From contig CAVXEW010000013.1 of NCBI GenBank assembly GCA_963760965.1, positions 620,001-684,000 of the forward strand: DNA of 64,000 nucleotides, written 5' to 3'. The notes under the pieces were generated by a model that saw nothing but the letters and a program-made list of their open reading frames with translations, did not search any database and had not been told where the DNA came from. This stretch comes from Pararhizobium_B sp963760965 (GTDB taxonomy: Bacteria; Pseudomonadota; Alphaproteobacteria; Rhizobiales; Rhizobiaceae). Positions 50,173 to 59,458 of this stretch are shown here, piece by piece; the stretch's first letter is position 1; each line of letters starts with the position of its first letter. Made by a program: the position numbers and the translations under genes.

Positions 50173-50805
50173 ATGAATGCCGCCGACTATATCCGCGACC
50201 CGGCCGAGATCTATCGGCGATCCTTTGCGACGATCAGGCGCGAAGCGGATTTGTCGCGGTTTCCCGGCATGATGGAAGCGGTGGCTGTGAGGTTGATTCA
50301 TGCCTGCGGCATGATCGATCTGGCGGGTGACATCGCGTTTTCTCCCGGGGCGGCGGAAGCGGGTTCCGACGCCCTCGGGCAAGGCGCCGCGATCGTCTGC
50401 GATGCGGAGATGGTGCGCCACGGCGTCATCCGTTCGCGACTTCCGGCTTGCAACGAGGTGGTCTGCCTTCTCGCCGACGGGCGGGTTCCGGAGAAGGCGA
50501 AGGCTCTGGCAACGACGCGCAGTGCCGCCCAGGTCGATCTGTGGGACGATCGGCTGGAGGGCGCCGTCGTGGCGATCGGCAACGCGCCGACCGCTCTCTT
50601 CCGCCTGATGGAGCGGCTGGAGGACGGTGCGCCGCGGCCGGCGCTGATCCTCGGCTTTCCCGTGGGCTTCGTGGGGGCGTCGGAGTCCAAGGCGATGCTC
50701 GCCTCGAGGCCGCACGGCATTCCTTTCGTCACCGTCCGAGGGCGCCGCGGCGGCAGCGCCATGGCTTCGGCCGCGGTAAACGCGCTGGCGGCGAAAGAGC
50801 AATGA
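50173..50805 (+). CDS. cobH: Precorrin-8X / cobalt-precorrin-8 methylmutase
   Basis: Moves the C11 methyl group to C12, giving (hydrogeno)cobyrinic acid; 210 residues. DYIRDPAEIYRRSFATIRRE at the start, HACGMIDLAGDIAFSPGA with the catalytic His, and NAPTALFRLMERL, FPVGFVGASESKAML and the late GRRGGSAMASAAVNAL are all family-typical. Homolog of CbiC. It starts 9 bases after the corrected cbiX stop and overlaps the next gene's start (ATGA). Confidence 0.95.
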   Translation: MNAADYIRDPAEIYRRSFATIRREADLSRFPGMMEAVAVRLIHACGMIDLAGDIAFSPGAAEAGSDALGQGAAIVCDAEMVRHGVIRSRLPACNEVVCLLADGRVPEKAKALATTRSAAQVDLWDDRLEGAVVAIGNAPTALFRLMERLEDGAPRPALILGFPVGFVGASESKAMLASRPHGIPFVTVRGRRGGSAMASAAVNALAAKEQ

Positions 50806-52010
50806 GCGAACCCTGGCTGCATGTCGTTGGAATCGGCGAGGACGGCTTCTCGGGTCTTGCGCCGGCGGCGCGGGCGCTCGTCGAGGCGGCGGAGGTCATC
50901 ATCGGTGGCGACCGGCACCAGTCGCTGGCCGCGGGGGTGACGGCCGAACGCGTGGCGTGGCCGTCTCCCTTCGACGCGATGATCGACCGGATCCGGTCGT
51001 TCAAGGGGCGGCGCGTCGTGGTACTGGTGACGGGAGACCCGCTCTGGTACTCGGTCGGGGCGCGCATCGTCAGGGCTATCCCTGCCGCGGAGATCCGCTT
51101 CCATCCTCAGCTTTCCGCCTTCCAGTTTGCCGCCTGCCGGATGGGGTGGTCGCTTGCGGACGTCGAGACGCTGACGATCCACGGCCGACCTGCCGAACAG
51201 ATCCTGCCGTATTTCCAGCCCGGTGCGCGCCTCATCGTGCTGACCAGGGACCGGACCTCCCCGGCGACGGTCGCGAGGCTGCTCGCCGAGCGGGGTTACG
51301 GCCCCTCGCGGATGACGGTGCTCGCCGCCCTGGGGGGACCCCGGGAGGAGCGTTTCGACGGTTCCGCCGGAACCTGGGACATTGAGGTCCCCGACTTCCA
51401 CACGCTGGCCATCGAGTGCGTTGCGGGAGAGGGAGCCGCCGTCCTGCCGCGCACCGGTCTGCCGGATGCGTCCTTCCGCCATGACGGCAAGATGACCAAG
51501 CAGGCCGTTCGCGCGCTCGTGCTGGCGAAGCTCGTGCCGGTTCGCGGCGGCATGCTCTGGGACATCGGGGCCGGCTGCGGTTCGGTGGCGATCGAATGGA
51601 TGCGCGCGGCGCCCGAGGCCCGTGCTGTCGGGATCGAGCCGCGTTCCGACCGTCGTGTCATGGCAGCCGAAAACGCGCTCGCGCTCGGCGCGCCGGCGCT
51701 GAAGCTCGTCGAAGGGACTGCTCCGGAAGCGTTGCAGGGCCTGCCGCCCCCGGATGCCGTCTTCATCGGGGGCGGGCTTTCGGATGCGGTGATCGAGCAG
51801 GCGGTGCGGGCGCTCAAGCCATTCGGACGGCTCGTTGCGAACGCCGTGACGCTGGAGAGCGAGGCGATCCTGCTCGCTGCCTTCGCAAATCGCGGAGGCG
51901 ATCTCGCCCGGATCGCCACCCATGGGGCGAAGCCGGTCGGTTCCTATCATGGCTGGAAGCCGGCGATGCCCGTGACGACGTGGTCGTGGCAGAAGGGGGC
52001 AGCATGGTGA
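50802..52010 (+). CDS. cobL: Precorrin-6Y C5,15-methyltransferase (decarboxylating), CbiE-CbiT fusion
   Basis: 402 residues. The N-terminal CbiE domain (about 1-205; LHVVGIGEDGFSGLAPAARA, VVVLVTGDPLWYSVGARIV) methylates at C5. The C-terminal CbiT domain (about 225-400; GGMLWDIGAGCGSVAIEWMR for SAM, DAVFIGGGLSDAVIE) decarboxylates and methylates at C15. The start overlaps the cobH stop; the end overlaps cobI by 7 bases. Confidence 0.95.
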   Translation: MSEPWLHVVGIGEDGFSGLAPAARALVEAAEVIIGGDRHQSLAAGVTAERVAWPSPFDAMIDRIRSFKGRRVVVLVTGDPLWYSVGARIVRAIPAAEIRFHPQLSAFQFAACRMGWSLADVETLTIHGRPAEQILPYFQPGARLIVLTRDRTSPATVARLLAERGYGPSRMTVLAALGGPREERFDGSAGTWDIEVPDFHTLAIECVAGEGAAVLPRTGLPDASFRHDGKMTKQAVRALVLAKLVPVRGGMLWDIGAGCGSVAIEWMRAAPEARAVGIEPRSDRRVMAAENALALGAPALKLVEGTAPEALQGLPPPDAVFIGGGLSDAVIEQAVRALKPFGRLVANAVTLESEAILLAAFANRGGDLARIATHGAKPVGSYHGWKPAMPVTTWSWQKGAAW

Positions 52011-52756
52011 CGGGCACTCTCTTCGGCCTCGGGCTCGGGCCCGGCGATCCGGAACTGCTGACGCTCAAGGCCCATCGCCTGCTGACCGCCGCGCCCGTAG
52101 TCGCCTACCCGGCGCCGGAAAGCGGCGACAGCTTCGCCCGGAGGATCGCCGCCCCCTATCTCCGGCGCGAGCAGATCGAGGTGCCGATCATCGTACCGAT
52201 GCGGGTCGAGCGGTTTCCCGCCAGGGATGTCTACGACAAGGCGGCCGAGACGATCGGCCTTCATCTCGACGAGGGGCGCGACGTGGCGGCGCTTTGCGAG
52301 GGCGATCCGTTCTTCTACGGATCCTTCATGTACCTCTTCGAGCGGCTGGCCGGGCGCTACGCCTGCGAGATCGTCCCCGGCGTATCCTCGATCATGGCGG
52401 GCGCCGCCGCGGTGAAGCGTCCGATGGCGGCGCGCAACGATGTCCTAACGGTGGTGCCGGGTCCGCTTCCGGACGACGAGCTCGAACGGCGGCTGGCGGC
52501 TGCGGACGCTTCGGTCATCATCAAGATCGGGCGTCATTTCAGCCGGATACGGACTTTGCTTGAGAAGATGAATCTCGATGCCGGCGCAGCCTATCTGGAG
52601 CGCGTTAGCCTGCCCGAGGAGCGTCTGCTGCCGCTCGCCGCCGTCGGCAGCGACAGCGCGCCGTATTTTTCGATGATCCTCGTCTATCGCGGCGCGGAGG
52701 AATGGATTTCGCGGCTGCCGCTCGGCGCCGCAAGCAAGGAACGGACAGATGCTTGA
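52004..52756 (+). CDS. cobI: Precorrin-2 C20-methyltransferase
   Basis: 250-residue SAM-dependent methyltransferase adding the C20 methyl. Start GTLFGLGLGPGDPELLTLKA is the family motif; CEGDPFFYGSFMYLFERL, VPGVSSIMAGAAAVKRPM and IIKIGRHFSRIRTLLEKM are typical. Homolog of CbiL. It begins inside the end of cobL (7-base overlap) and its stop overlaps the cobJ start, so it is strongly coupled. Confidence 0.95.
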   Translation: MVTGTLFGLGLGPGDPELLTLKAHRLLTAAPVVAYPAPESGDSFARRIAAPYLRREQIEVPIIVPMRVERFPARDVYDKAAETIGLHLDEGRDVAALCEGDPFFYGSFMYLFERLAGRYACEIVPGVSSIMAGAAAVKRPMAARNDVLTVVPGPLPDDELERRLAAADASVIIKIGRHFSRIRTLLEKMNLDAGAAYLERVSLPEERLLPLAAVGSDSAPYFSMILVYRGAEEWISRLPLGAASKERTDA

Positions 52757-54605
52757 GGTGACGGTGCCTGTTGTCGTGGCGCTGACCGAGGCGGCGCTTC
52801 CGCGAGGCCGGGAAATCGCGCGAGGGCTCGGCGGGGAACTGCATGGATCCGCGCGGGTTCCCGACGGCGCCGCCGACGTCGCCTTTTGCGATCCCGGAGC
52901 GCATCTCGCCGAGCTGTTTCGCAGCGGGCGGCCCATCATCGGGCTGATGGCCGCCGGCGCACTGGTGCGCCTTCTCGCCCCCCATCTTCGCGACAAGTGG
53001 AGCGAGCCGCCGGTGCTTGCGGTCTCGGAGGATGGCGCCAGCGTCGTTCCCCTGCTCGGAGGGCATCACGGCGCGAACGATCTTGCGCGCAGGATCGCGG
53101 ACATCACGGGCGGGCATGCCGCGGTGACGACGGCCGGCGACCTGCGCTTCGGGGTGGCGCTGGATGCGCCGCCTGCCGGCTACGTGCTCGCGAATCCGGA
53201 AAGCGCGAAGGCCGTGATGGCGGAAATCGTCGCCGGCGCCTCGGTCCGGCGCGAAGGCAGCGCGGCATGGCTCGAGGAAAGCAACCTGCCGTTCGACGGA
53301 GCGGGCGCGGTTTCGCTCGTGGTCAGCGAGAAGGCGCTTCCGGAGGATGCGCTGCAGCTCGTCTACCGCCCCAAGACGCTGGCGCTCGGCGTGGGAGCCG
53401 CGCGAGGCGCCGATCCTCTCGAGGCGATCGAACTGGCCGAAAGCGTGCTGGCGGAGAGCGGTCTTTCGCGCGAGAGCCTTTCGGTGGTGGTCTCCGTCGA
53501 CCTGAAGGCGGACGAGGCGGCGGTTCATGCCGTCGCCGCTTATTTCGGGGTTCCTGCACGGTTCTTCACGGCGCAGCGGCTGGAGGCGGAAGCCGGCCGT
53601 CTCGCCAGTCCGTCGGAGGTGGTCTTCGCCGAGGTCGGTTGCCACGGCGTTGCCGAGGGCGCGGCCCTTGCCGCGGCGGGTGCCGATGGCGTCCTGGTCG
53701 TGCCGAAGACGAAGCGCTCCGGCGCGACCGCGGCGCTGGCGCGGGCGATGCAGCCGATCGACGCCGGTGCGACCGGCCGCGCGAGAGGCGGGCTCTTCGT
53801 CGTCGGCATCGGGCCCGGCTCCGAGGGCTGGCGTTCGCCGGAAGCCTCGCGCATGTTGGCGCAGGCGAGCGACCTCGTCGGCTATTCGCTCTATCTCGAT
53901 CTGCTCGGTCCGCTCGCCGCCGGAAAGAGGCGTCACGACTTCGACCTCGGCAGGGAGGAGGCGCGCGTGCGGCACGCGATGGAGCTCGCCGGCGAGGGGA
54001 GGACCGTCGCTCTCGTCTGCTCGGGAGACGCCGGCATCTACGCCATGGCGACGCTGGTTTTCGAACTGCTCGATACCGGCGGAGGGAACGACGACCTTTC
54101 CGATGCGGCACGCCGCATCGAGATTGCCGTCGCGCCGGGCATCTCGGCGCTGCAGGCGGCTGCCGCACGTGTCGGTGCGCCGCTCGGGCACGACTTCTGC
54201 ACCATATCGCTGTCGGACCTTCTGACGCCGTGGGAGGACATCGAGCGGCGCGTCGAGGCCGCCGCCGTCGGTGATTTCGTCATCGCCTTCTACAACCCGG
54301 TTTCGCGGCGCCGGCGTACCCAGCTTGCCCATGCCCGCGACAGATTGCTCGCTGCAAGGCCGGCCGACACCCCGGTGGTTCTCGCCACCAGTCTCGGACG
54401 CGAGGGAGAGGCAGTGCGGGTCGTCCCGCTTGGCGAGCTCGCCGTCGACGACGTCGACATGCTCACCGTGGTGGTCGTGGGCTCTTCGCAGAGCAGGACG
54501 GTCAGCACCGGCGACGGCCGCACATGGGTCTACACGCCGCGCGGATATGCCGGGAAGGCCGGCAGTGCGATGAAGACCAGCCAGACGAAGGATGCTGCCG
54601 AATGA
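52749..54605 (+). CDS. cobJ: CbiG-CobJ fusion (lactone-opening protein + C17-methyltransferase)
   Basis: 618 residues. The first half (about 1-330) is CbiG-like: GRPIIGLMAAGALVRLLAPH, VPLLGGHHGANDLARRIADI, then a CobE-like segment (LALGVGAARGADPLEAIELA, VSVDLKADEAAVHAVAAYFG). The second half (about 340-618) is the CobJ/CbiH methyltransferase: LFVVGIGPGSEGWRSPEASR, CSGDAGIYAMATLVFELL, APGISALQAAAARVGAPLGH, DFCTISLSDLLTPW, FYNPVSRRRRTQL. It performs ring contraction with C17 methylation and delta-lactone opening in the cobalt-early route. Confidence 0.93.
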   Translation: MLEVTVPVVVALTEAALPRGREIARGLGGELHGSARVPDGAADVAFCDPGAHLAELFRSGRPIIGLMAAGALVRLLAPHLRDKWSEPPVLAVSEDGASVVPLLGGHHGANDLARRIADITGGHAAVTTAGDLRFGVALDAPPAGYVLANPESAKAVMAEIVAGASVRREGSAAWLEESNLPFDGAGAVSLVVSEKALPEDALQLVYRPKTLALGVGAARGADPLEAIELAESVLAESGLSRESLSVVVSVDLKADEAAVHAVAAYFGVPARFFTAQRLEAEAGRLASPSEVVFAEVGCHGVAEGAALAAAGADGVLVVPKTKRSGATAALARAMQPIDAGATGRARGGLFVVGIGPGSEGWRSPEASRMLAQASDLVGYSLYLDLLGPLAAGKRRHDFDLGREEARVRHAMELAGEGRTVALVCSGDAGIYAMATLVFELLDTGGGNDDLSDAARRIEIAVAPGISALQAAAARVGAPLGHDFCTISLSDLLTPWEDIERRVEAAAVGDFVIAFYNPVSRRRRTQLAHARDRLLAARPADTPVVLATSLGREGEAVRVVPLGELAVDDVDMLTVVVVGSSQSRTVSTGDGRTWVYTPRGYAGKAGSAMKTSQTKDAAE

Positions 54606-55378
54606 CCGTTCATTTCATCGGTGCGGGGCCGGGTGCGCCGGACCTGATCACCGTGCGCGGGTTGAGGCTCATCGAGCGGTGCCCGGTCTGCCTCTATGCC
54701 GGCTCGCTGGTGCCGCGCGAGATCGTCGAGGCGGCTCCGGAAGGGGCGCTCGTGCGCGACACGGCGTCGATGAACCTCGACGAGATCCTCGCGGAGATCG
54801 AGAGTGCCGAGCGCCGCGGAGAGGACGTGGCGCGGGTGCATTCCGGCGATCCGTCGCTCTACGGTGCGATAGCCGAGCAGATGCGGCGGCTCGACGAACT
54901 CGGCATCGCATACGAGGTGGTTCCCGGGGTTCCGGCCTTCGCCGGCGCGGCCGCGCGCCTGAAGACCGAGCTGACCCTTCCGGAAATCGCGCAGACCGTG
55001 ATCGTCACGCGCACCGGCATGAAGGCATCGGCGATGCCGGAGGGGGAGCAGCTGGAAATCCTCGGCAGGTCGGGGGCGACGCTCGCGATCCACCTGTCCA
55101 TACGCAACCTGCCGTACGTTCGAGAGGCGCTCGCGCCGCATTATGGTGACGACTGCCCCGTGGTGATAGCCTATCGGGCGACGTGGCCCGACGAGCTCTA
55201 CATCCGCACGACGCTCGCTGGCATGAGGGACGAGGTCCGGAAGGCCAAGATCACGCGCACGGCCCTGATCTTCGTCGGCCGGGTCTTCGGCGAGCACGAC
55301 TTTCGGGATTCTGCCTTGTACGATGCCGGTTATGCGCATGTGCTGCGAAATCGGGGGAAGAAAAAGGTTCAGGCCTGA
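54602..55378 (+). CDS. cobM: Precorrin-4 / cobalt-precorrin-4 C11-methyltransferase
   Basis: 258 residues; methylates C11. Start TVHFIGAGPGAPDLITVRGL, CLYAGSLVPREIVEAAPEGA, VARVHSGDPSLYGAIAEQM, VVPGVPAFAGAAARLKTELT and IVTRTGMKASAMPEGEQL are family blocks. Homolog of CbiF. The ATG overlaps the cobJ stop (ATGA). It ends inside the tail of the convergent cobK (10-base overlap), closing this plus-strand operon. Confidence 0.95.
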   Translation: MTVHFIGAGPGAPDLITVRGLRLIERCPVCLYAGSLVPREIVEAAPEGALVRDTASMNLDEILAEIESAERRGEDVARVHSGDPSLYGAIAEQMRRLDELGIAYEVVPGVPAFAGAAARLKTELTLPEIAQTVIVTRTGMKASAMPEGEQLEILGRSGATLAIHLSIRNLPYVREALAPHYGDDCPVVIAYRATWPDELYIRTTLAGMRDEVRKAKITRTALIFVGRVFGEHDFRDSALYDAGYAHVLRNRGKKKVQA

Positions 55379-56109
55379 TCGATGGCGGCAACCAGATCAT
55401 CCAGGTCGGAGAAGATGCGGCCCTCTGGCGGCGGCGGACGGCGGATCATCAAGACGGCCAGGCAGAGCTCGCGAGCTGCGACCAGCTTCGCGCGGGCGCC
55501 GCTGCCGCCCGAGTTCCGGCAGACGACGTGGGTGATCGCGTATCGGCGCAGCAGCCCGGCTTCCGCTTCGCTGGTGATGCCGGGGCGGCCGACGACAAGC
55601 TCGTGCGGGCCGAGCGGCAGAGGTTCCGCCGGAGCGTCGATCATCCGCACGAGGAAGAAGCAGTCCGGGCGCTTGCCGAAGGGGGCGATATGCTGCCTGC
55701 CGAGCGCCAGCAGCACGCGGGCGCCGGTGGGAAGTGCCTGCCGGGCCGCTTCGACGTTCCCGACCGCCTCCCACCGGTCGCCCGGTTCCGGGCTCCACTC
55801 CGGTCGAACGAGGACCATGCGCGGCGTTGCCGTGCGCGCGGCCGCAGCAGCGGCGTTATCCGAGATCGCTGGTGCGAAGGGATGTGTCGCGTCGACGAGC
55901 AGGTCGATGCGTTCATCCACGATGTACCGGGCAAGCCCGTCCGCACCGCCGAAGCCGCCGATGCGCACTGCGCCGCGGACCGGCGCCGGACTGGACGTGC
56001 GACCGGCGAGCGAGGTTACGATCTCGAGGTCGCCGCGACCTGCCAGCCGGCCGGCGAGAATGGCGGCCTCCCTTGTGCCGCCGAGAACGAGAATGCGCCT
56101 AGCGGACAT
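55369..56109 (-). CDS. cobK: Precorrin-6A / cobalt-precorrin-6A reductase
   Basis: 246 residues; NAD(P)H-dependent reduction of the macrocycle. RRILVLGGTREAAILAGRLA (nucleotide-binding start), GGFGGADGLARYIVDERIDL, VDATHPFAPAISDNAAAAAA and CRNSGGSGARAKLVAARELC are the conserved blocks. Homolog of CbiJ. It overlaps cbiD (11 bases) and is the second gene of a short minus-strand operon inside an otherwise plus-strand cluster. The start at 56109 (MSARRIL) is chosen over an upstream one. Confidence 0.94.
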   Translation of the reverse strand: MSARRILVLGGTREAAILAGRLAGRGDLEIVTSLAGRTSSPAPVRGAVRIGGFGGADGLARYIVDERIDLLVDATHPFAPAISDNAAAAAARTATPRMVLVRPEWSPEPGDRWEAVGNVEAARQALPTGARVLLALGRQHIAPFGKRPDCFFLVRMIDAPAEPLPLGPHELVVGRPGITSEAEAGLLRRYAITHVVCRNSGGSGARAKLVAARELCLAVLMIRRPPPPEGRIFSDLDDLVAAIDQA

Positions 56110-57214
56110 GGGAAAGGATTTCACCGCTGCGATCCGTGACGACGACATCGACTTCGACCGGTGCGTCGCGGAGGGTACGCAGGGCCGTGCGGCGTGCGCC
56201 TTCGGCCACCGCGGCGGCGAGGTCGATGCCGTGGGCGCGAGTCAGTTCAAGGACTTCGAGCGCGGTGTTGGCATCGAGAATCCGCGGCCGGAGGGAGGTG
56301 TCGGAAGTCAGTTGCTCGACGAGATCGGCGAGGAACTTCGTGTCGACCTGGCTGCGGGAGGAGTGGAGGTCGAGCGCTCCCTGCGCCAGCTTGGCCATCT
56401 TGGCGAAGCCGCCGGCGATCGTCAGGCGGTCGATCGGATGCTCGCGCAGGTACTTGAGCAAGCCTCCCGCGAAGTCGCCCATGTCGAGGAGCGCCCCGTC
56501 CGGCAGTCCGTGAAGTGCCTGCGCCGCCTTTTCGGATGTCGAGCCGGTGGCGCCGAGGACGTGGCCAAGCCCCTCGGCGCGCGCGACGTCGATGCCGCGA
56601 TGGATCGAATGGATCCAGGCCGCGCAGGAAAACGGGTGGACGATGCCGGTCGTCCCGAGAACGGACAGGCCGCCGACAATGCCGAGCCGCGGGTTCCAGG
56701 TCCGGCCAGCGATCTCGCCGCCGCCGGGAATGGAGATTCGTATTTCAATATCGGCATTTACGCCATGTTCCCGGCATACCGATTCAACGACGTCGCACAT
56801 CATCTCGCGCGGGATCGGGTTGATTGCCGGTTCGCCGGGGCCGATGGGCAGGCCCGGCTTCGTGACCGTGCCGACGCCTTCGCCGGCGGAAAAGCGGACA
56901 CCGCTGCCGGGCGGGAGAGGGCGGACGGTGGAGATCACCGTCACGCCGTTGGTGACGTCCGGATCGTCGCCGGCGTCCTTGACCACCCCGGCGCTGGCAT
57001 AGCCGTCGCCTTGCGCCTCGAAAGCGAGCGGGAAGCTCGGCTCCTCTCCCTTGGGCAGGCGTATCGTTACCGGGTCGGGAAACTCTCCGGCGAGCAAGGC
57101 GGTCAGCGCTGCCTTTGTCGCGGCGGTCGCGCAGGCGCCTGTCGTCCAGCCTCGGCGCAGTTCTCCGCCGGGTTTCCTGGCAGTGCCGGGGTTGCTTTCG
57201 GAATTGCCGGTCAT
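56099..57214 (-). CDS. cbiD: Cobalt-precorrin-5B C1-methyltransferase CbiD
   Basis: 371 residues; adds the C1 methyl in the cobalt-early pathway. Start RRGWTTGACATAATKAAL is the family hallmark; VVKDAGDDPDVTNGVTVIST, NPIPREMMCDVV, GTTGIVHPFSCAAWIHSI, GATGSTSEKAAQAL and GGFAKMAKLAQGALDLHSSR are all present. The ATG at 57214 gives the usual length; 57265 is an alternative. Divergent from cobA, which starts 92 bases away. Presence of CbiD in place of aerobic CobF is a marker of the anaerobic-type route. Confidence 0.95.
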   Translation of the reverse strand: MTGNSESNPGTARKPGGELRRGWTTGACATAATKAALTALLAGEFPDPVTIRLPKGEEPSFPLAFEAQGDGYASAGVVKDAGDDPDVTNGVTVISTVRPLPPGSGVRFSAGEGVGTVTKPGLPIGPGEPAINPIPREMMCDVVESVCREHGVNADIEIRISIPGGGEIAGRTWNPRLGIVGGLSVLGTTGIVHPFSCAAWIHSIHRGIDVARAEGLGHVLGATGSTSEKAAQALHGLPDGALLDMGDFAGGLLKYLREHPIDRLTIAGGFAKMAKLAQGALDLHSSRSQVDTKFLADLVEQLTSDTSLRPRILDANTALEVLELTRAHGIDLAAAVAEGARRTALRTLRDAPVEVDVVVTDRSGEILSHVR

Positions 57215-57305
57215 CAGCCGCTTATAGGGCGCCGCGGTCTCTGGCGGAAGGGTGGCACGAGGCATCGGCCGCCGGTTGCGGTCGATTGGATCGAAGGGGG
57301 CGCAC

Positions 57306-58151
57306 ATGGCCGATCCGTTTGATGGCCTGCCGGAGATGAAGCCGGGGACAGTATGGCTGGTGGGAGCCGGACCGGGAGACCCGGGCCTGCTGACCCTGCA
57401 CGCCGCGCACGCGCTGCGGCAGGCGGATTTCATCGTCTACGATGCGCTGGTCGACGGCGGTTGCCTGAAGCTCGCGCGGCCGGGCGCCGTGCTCGAATAT
57501 GCGGGAAAGCGCGGCGGCAAGCCCTCGGCGAGGCAGAGGGACATCTCGCTCCGGCTCGTCGAACTGGCCCGCGCCGGCCATCGCGTGCTGCGTCTCAAGG
57601 GTGGCGATCCGCTCGTCTTCGGGCGTGGCGGCGAGGAGGCGCTTATGCTGGTCGCCCATGGGGTACCGTTCCGCATCGTCCCGGGCATCACGGCGGGCAT
57701 CGGCGGGCTCGCCTATGCCGGCATTCCCGCGACGCACCGCGAGACGAACCATTCCGTCACCTTCCTCACCGGTCATGACTCGTCCGGCATCGTGCCCGAC
57801 CGGATCGACTGGCAGGCGATCGCGCGAGGCTCGCCGGTGATCGTGATGTACATGGCCATGAAGCATATCGGGGTGATCGCGGAACGGCTGATGGCGGCCG
57901 GGCGGGCCTCCGACGAGGCCGTGGCCTTCGTCTGCAACGCCGCGACGGATCGCCAGCAGGTGCTGGAAACCACGCTCGGCCGTGCTGCGGCGGACGTCGC
58001 CGCGTCCGGCCTGCAGCCGCCGGCCGTCGTCGTCGTCGGCGAGGTCGTGCGCCTGCGGGCTGGGCTCGACTGGCTGGGTGCCGAGTTGGGGCGCCTGCTC
58101 GATCCCGATCCGCTGCCCGGCAGGGCGCCTGCAGGCAGGAGCAAGGCATGA
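57306..58151 (+). CDS. cobA: Uroporphyrinogen-III C-methyltransferase (SUMT)
   Basis: 281 residues; methylates uroporphyrinogen III at C2 and C7, opening the corrinoid and siroheme branch. TVWLVGAGPGDPGLLTLHAA, YDALVDGG, VLRLKGGDPLVFGRGGEEAL, VPGITAGIGGLAYAGIPATH, FLTGHDSSG and VMYMAMKHIGVIAERL are standard. The ATG at 57306 is chosen from the conserved start region. The 4-base overlap with cobB (ATGA) couples the two. Confidence 0.95.
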   Translation: MADPFDGLPEMKPGTVWLVGAGPGDPGLLTLHAAHALRQADFIVYDALVDGGCLKLARPGAVLEYAGKRGGKPSARQRDISLRLVELARAGHRVLRLKGGDPLVFGRGGEEALMLVAHGVPFRIVPGITAGIGGLAYAGIPATHRETNHSVTFLTGHDSSGIVPDRIDWQAIARGSPVIVMYMAMKHIGVIAERLMAAGRASDEAVAFVCNAATDRQQVLETTLGRAAADVAASGLQPPAVVVVGEVVRLRAGLDWLGAELGRLLDPDPLPGRAPAGRSKA

Positions 58152-59458
58152 GCGGACTGCTGATCGCGGCACCGGCGTCGGGCTCCGGAAAGACGACCTT
58201 CACGCTTGGCCTCCTGCGGGCGCTGAGGAAACGCGGCATTTCGCTCGCGCCGGGCAAGGCGGGCCCGGACTACATAGACCCCGCCTTTCATGCGGCGGCG
58301 AGCGGGGTGGCGTGCCTGAACTACGATCCCTGGGCGATGCGCCCCGATCTCATCGGTGCGAACGCGGCGCTGGCTCGGTTCGACGGCGGGCGGATGCTGG
58401 TCATCGAGGCGATGATGGGCCTGTTCGACGGAGCCCCGGACGGCAGCGGCTCGGCGGCCGACCTTGCCGCCCTTCTGTCGCTGCCGGTCGTTCTCGTGAT
58501 CGACTGCTCGCGCCAGTCCCATTCGGTCGCGGCGCTTGCATCCGGTTTCCGTTCGTATCGTGACGACGTCTTCGTCGCCGGCGTCGTGCTCAACCGCGTC
58601 GGCAGCGCGCGGCACGAAGCGATGCTTCGGGGCGCGCTCGACCGGATCGGAACGCCGGTCCTCGGTGTGCTGCCACGCGACGACCGCCTGTCGCTGCCCG
58701 AGCGCCACCTGGGGCTGGTGCAAGCCGGCGAGCACCCGGCGCTCGATGAATTCATCTCCCATGCCGCGACATGCGTCGAGCATTCCGTCGACGTCGATCG
58801 CCTGCTCGGCATCGCCGGCTCCCTGAAGCCGCCGGTTTCCTACGCCAACATATCGCGGCTTCCGCCGCTCGGGCAGCGCGTTTCGATCGCGCGAGATGCC
58901 GCCTTCGCCTTCATCTACGAGCACCTGCTCCTCGACTGGCGCCGGCGCGGCGCCACGCTCGGTTTTTTCTCGCCTCTCGCCGACGAGGCGCCGGCAGCAG
59001 ACTGCGATGCCGTCTTTCTGCCCGGCGGTTACCCGGAGTTGCACGCGGGACGAATAGCGGGTGCCGACGCCTTCCGCCGCGGCATCGGCGAGGCGATCGC
59101 GCGCGGCGCCTGCGTCTATGGCGAATGCGGGGGCTACATGGCGCTCGGCGAGGCTCTGATCGACGAAGACGGCAACTCGCACCGGATGCTGGAAGCGCTT
59201 CCGCTCGTGACCAGCTTCCGCGAGCGCAGACGGATCCTCGGCTATCGGCGACTGGTTCCCTGCGGCGAGTTCGTCTGGGACCGGCCGCTCACCGCCCACG
59301 AATTCCACCAGTCCTCCATCCTATCGGAAGGAGAGGGCGAGCGTCTCTTCCGGGCGACCGACGCGACCGGCGCCCTGATCGGAGACGTCGGCCTTCGCCG
59401 CGGCCGGGTGGCGGGATCGTTCATGCATGTCATAGACGTGGCGGATGGCGATGCCTGA
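58148..59458 (+). CDS. cobB: Cobyrinic acid / hydrogenobyrinic acid a,c-diamide synthase
   Basis: 436 residues; ATP-dependent amidation of carboxylates a and c using glutamine. N-terminal DRTG-type domain: LIAAPASGSGKTTFTLGLLR (P-loop), GPDYIDPAFHAAASG, EAMMGLFDGAPDGSGSAADL. C-terminal glutaminase with Cys in YGECGGYMALGEALID and late His in GSFMHVID. Homolog of CbiA. The name depends on which pathway is used; with a cobalt-early route the substrate is cobyrinic acid. Confidence 0.95.
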   Translation: MSGLLIAAPASGSGKTTFTLGLLRALRKRGISLAPGKAGPDYIDPAFHAAASGVACLNYDPWAMRPDLIGANAALARFDGGRMLVIEAMMGLFDGAPDGSGSAADLAALLSLPVVLVIDCSRQSHSVAALASGFRSYRDDVFVAGVVLNRVGSARHEAMLRGALDRIGTPVLGVLPRDDRLSLPERHLGLVQAGEHPALDEFISHAATCVEHSVDVDRLLGIAGSLKPPVSYANISRLPPLGQRVSIARDAAFAFIYEHLLLDWRRRGATLGFFSPLADEAPAADCDAVFLPGGYPELHAGRIAGADAFRRGIGEAIARGACVYGECGGYMALGEALIDEDGNSHRMLEALPLVTSFRERRRILGYRRLVPCGEFVWDRPLTAHEFHQSSILSEGEGERLFRATDATGALIGDVGLRRGRVAGSFMHVIDVADGDA

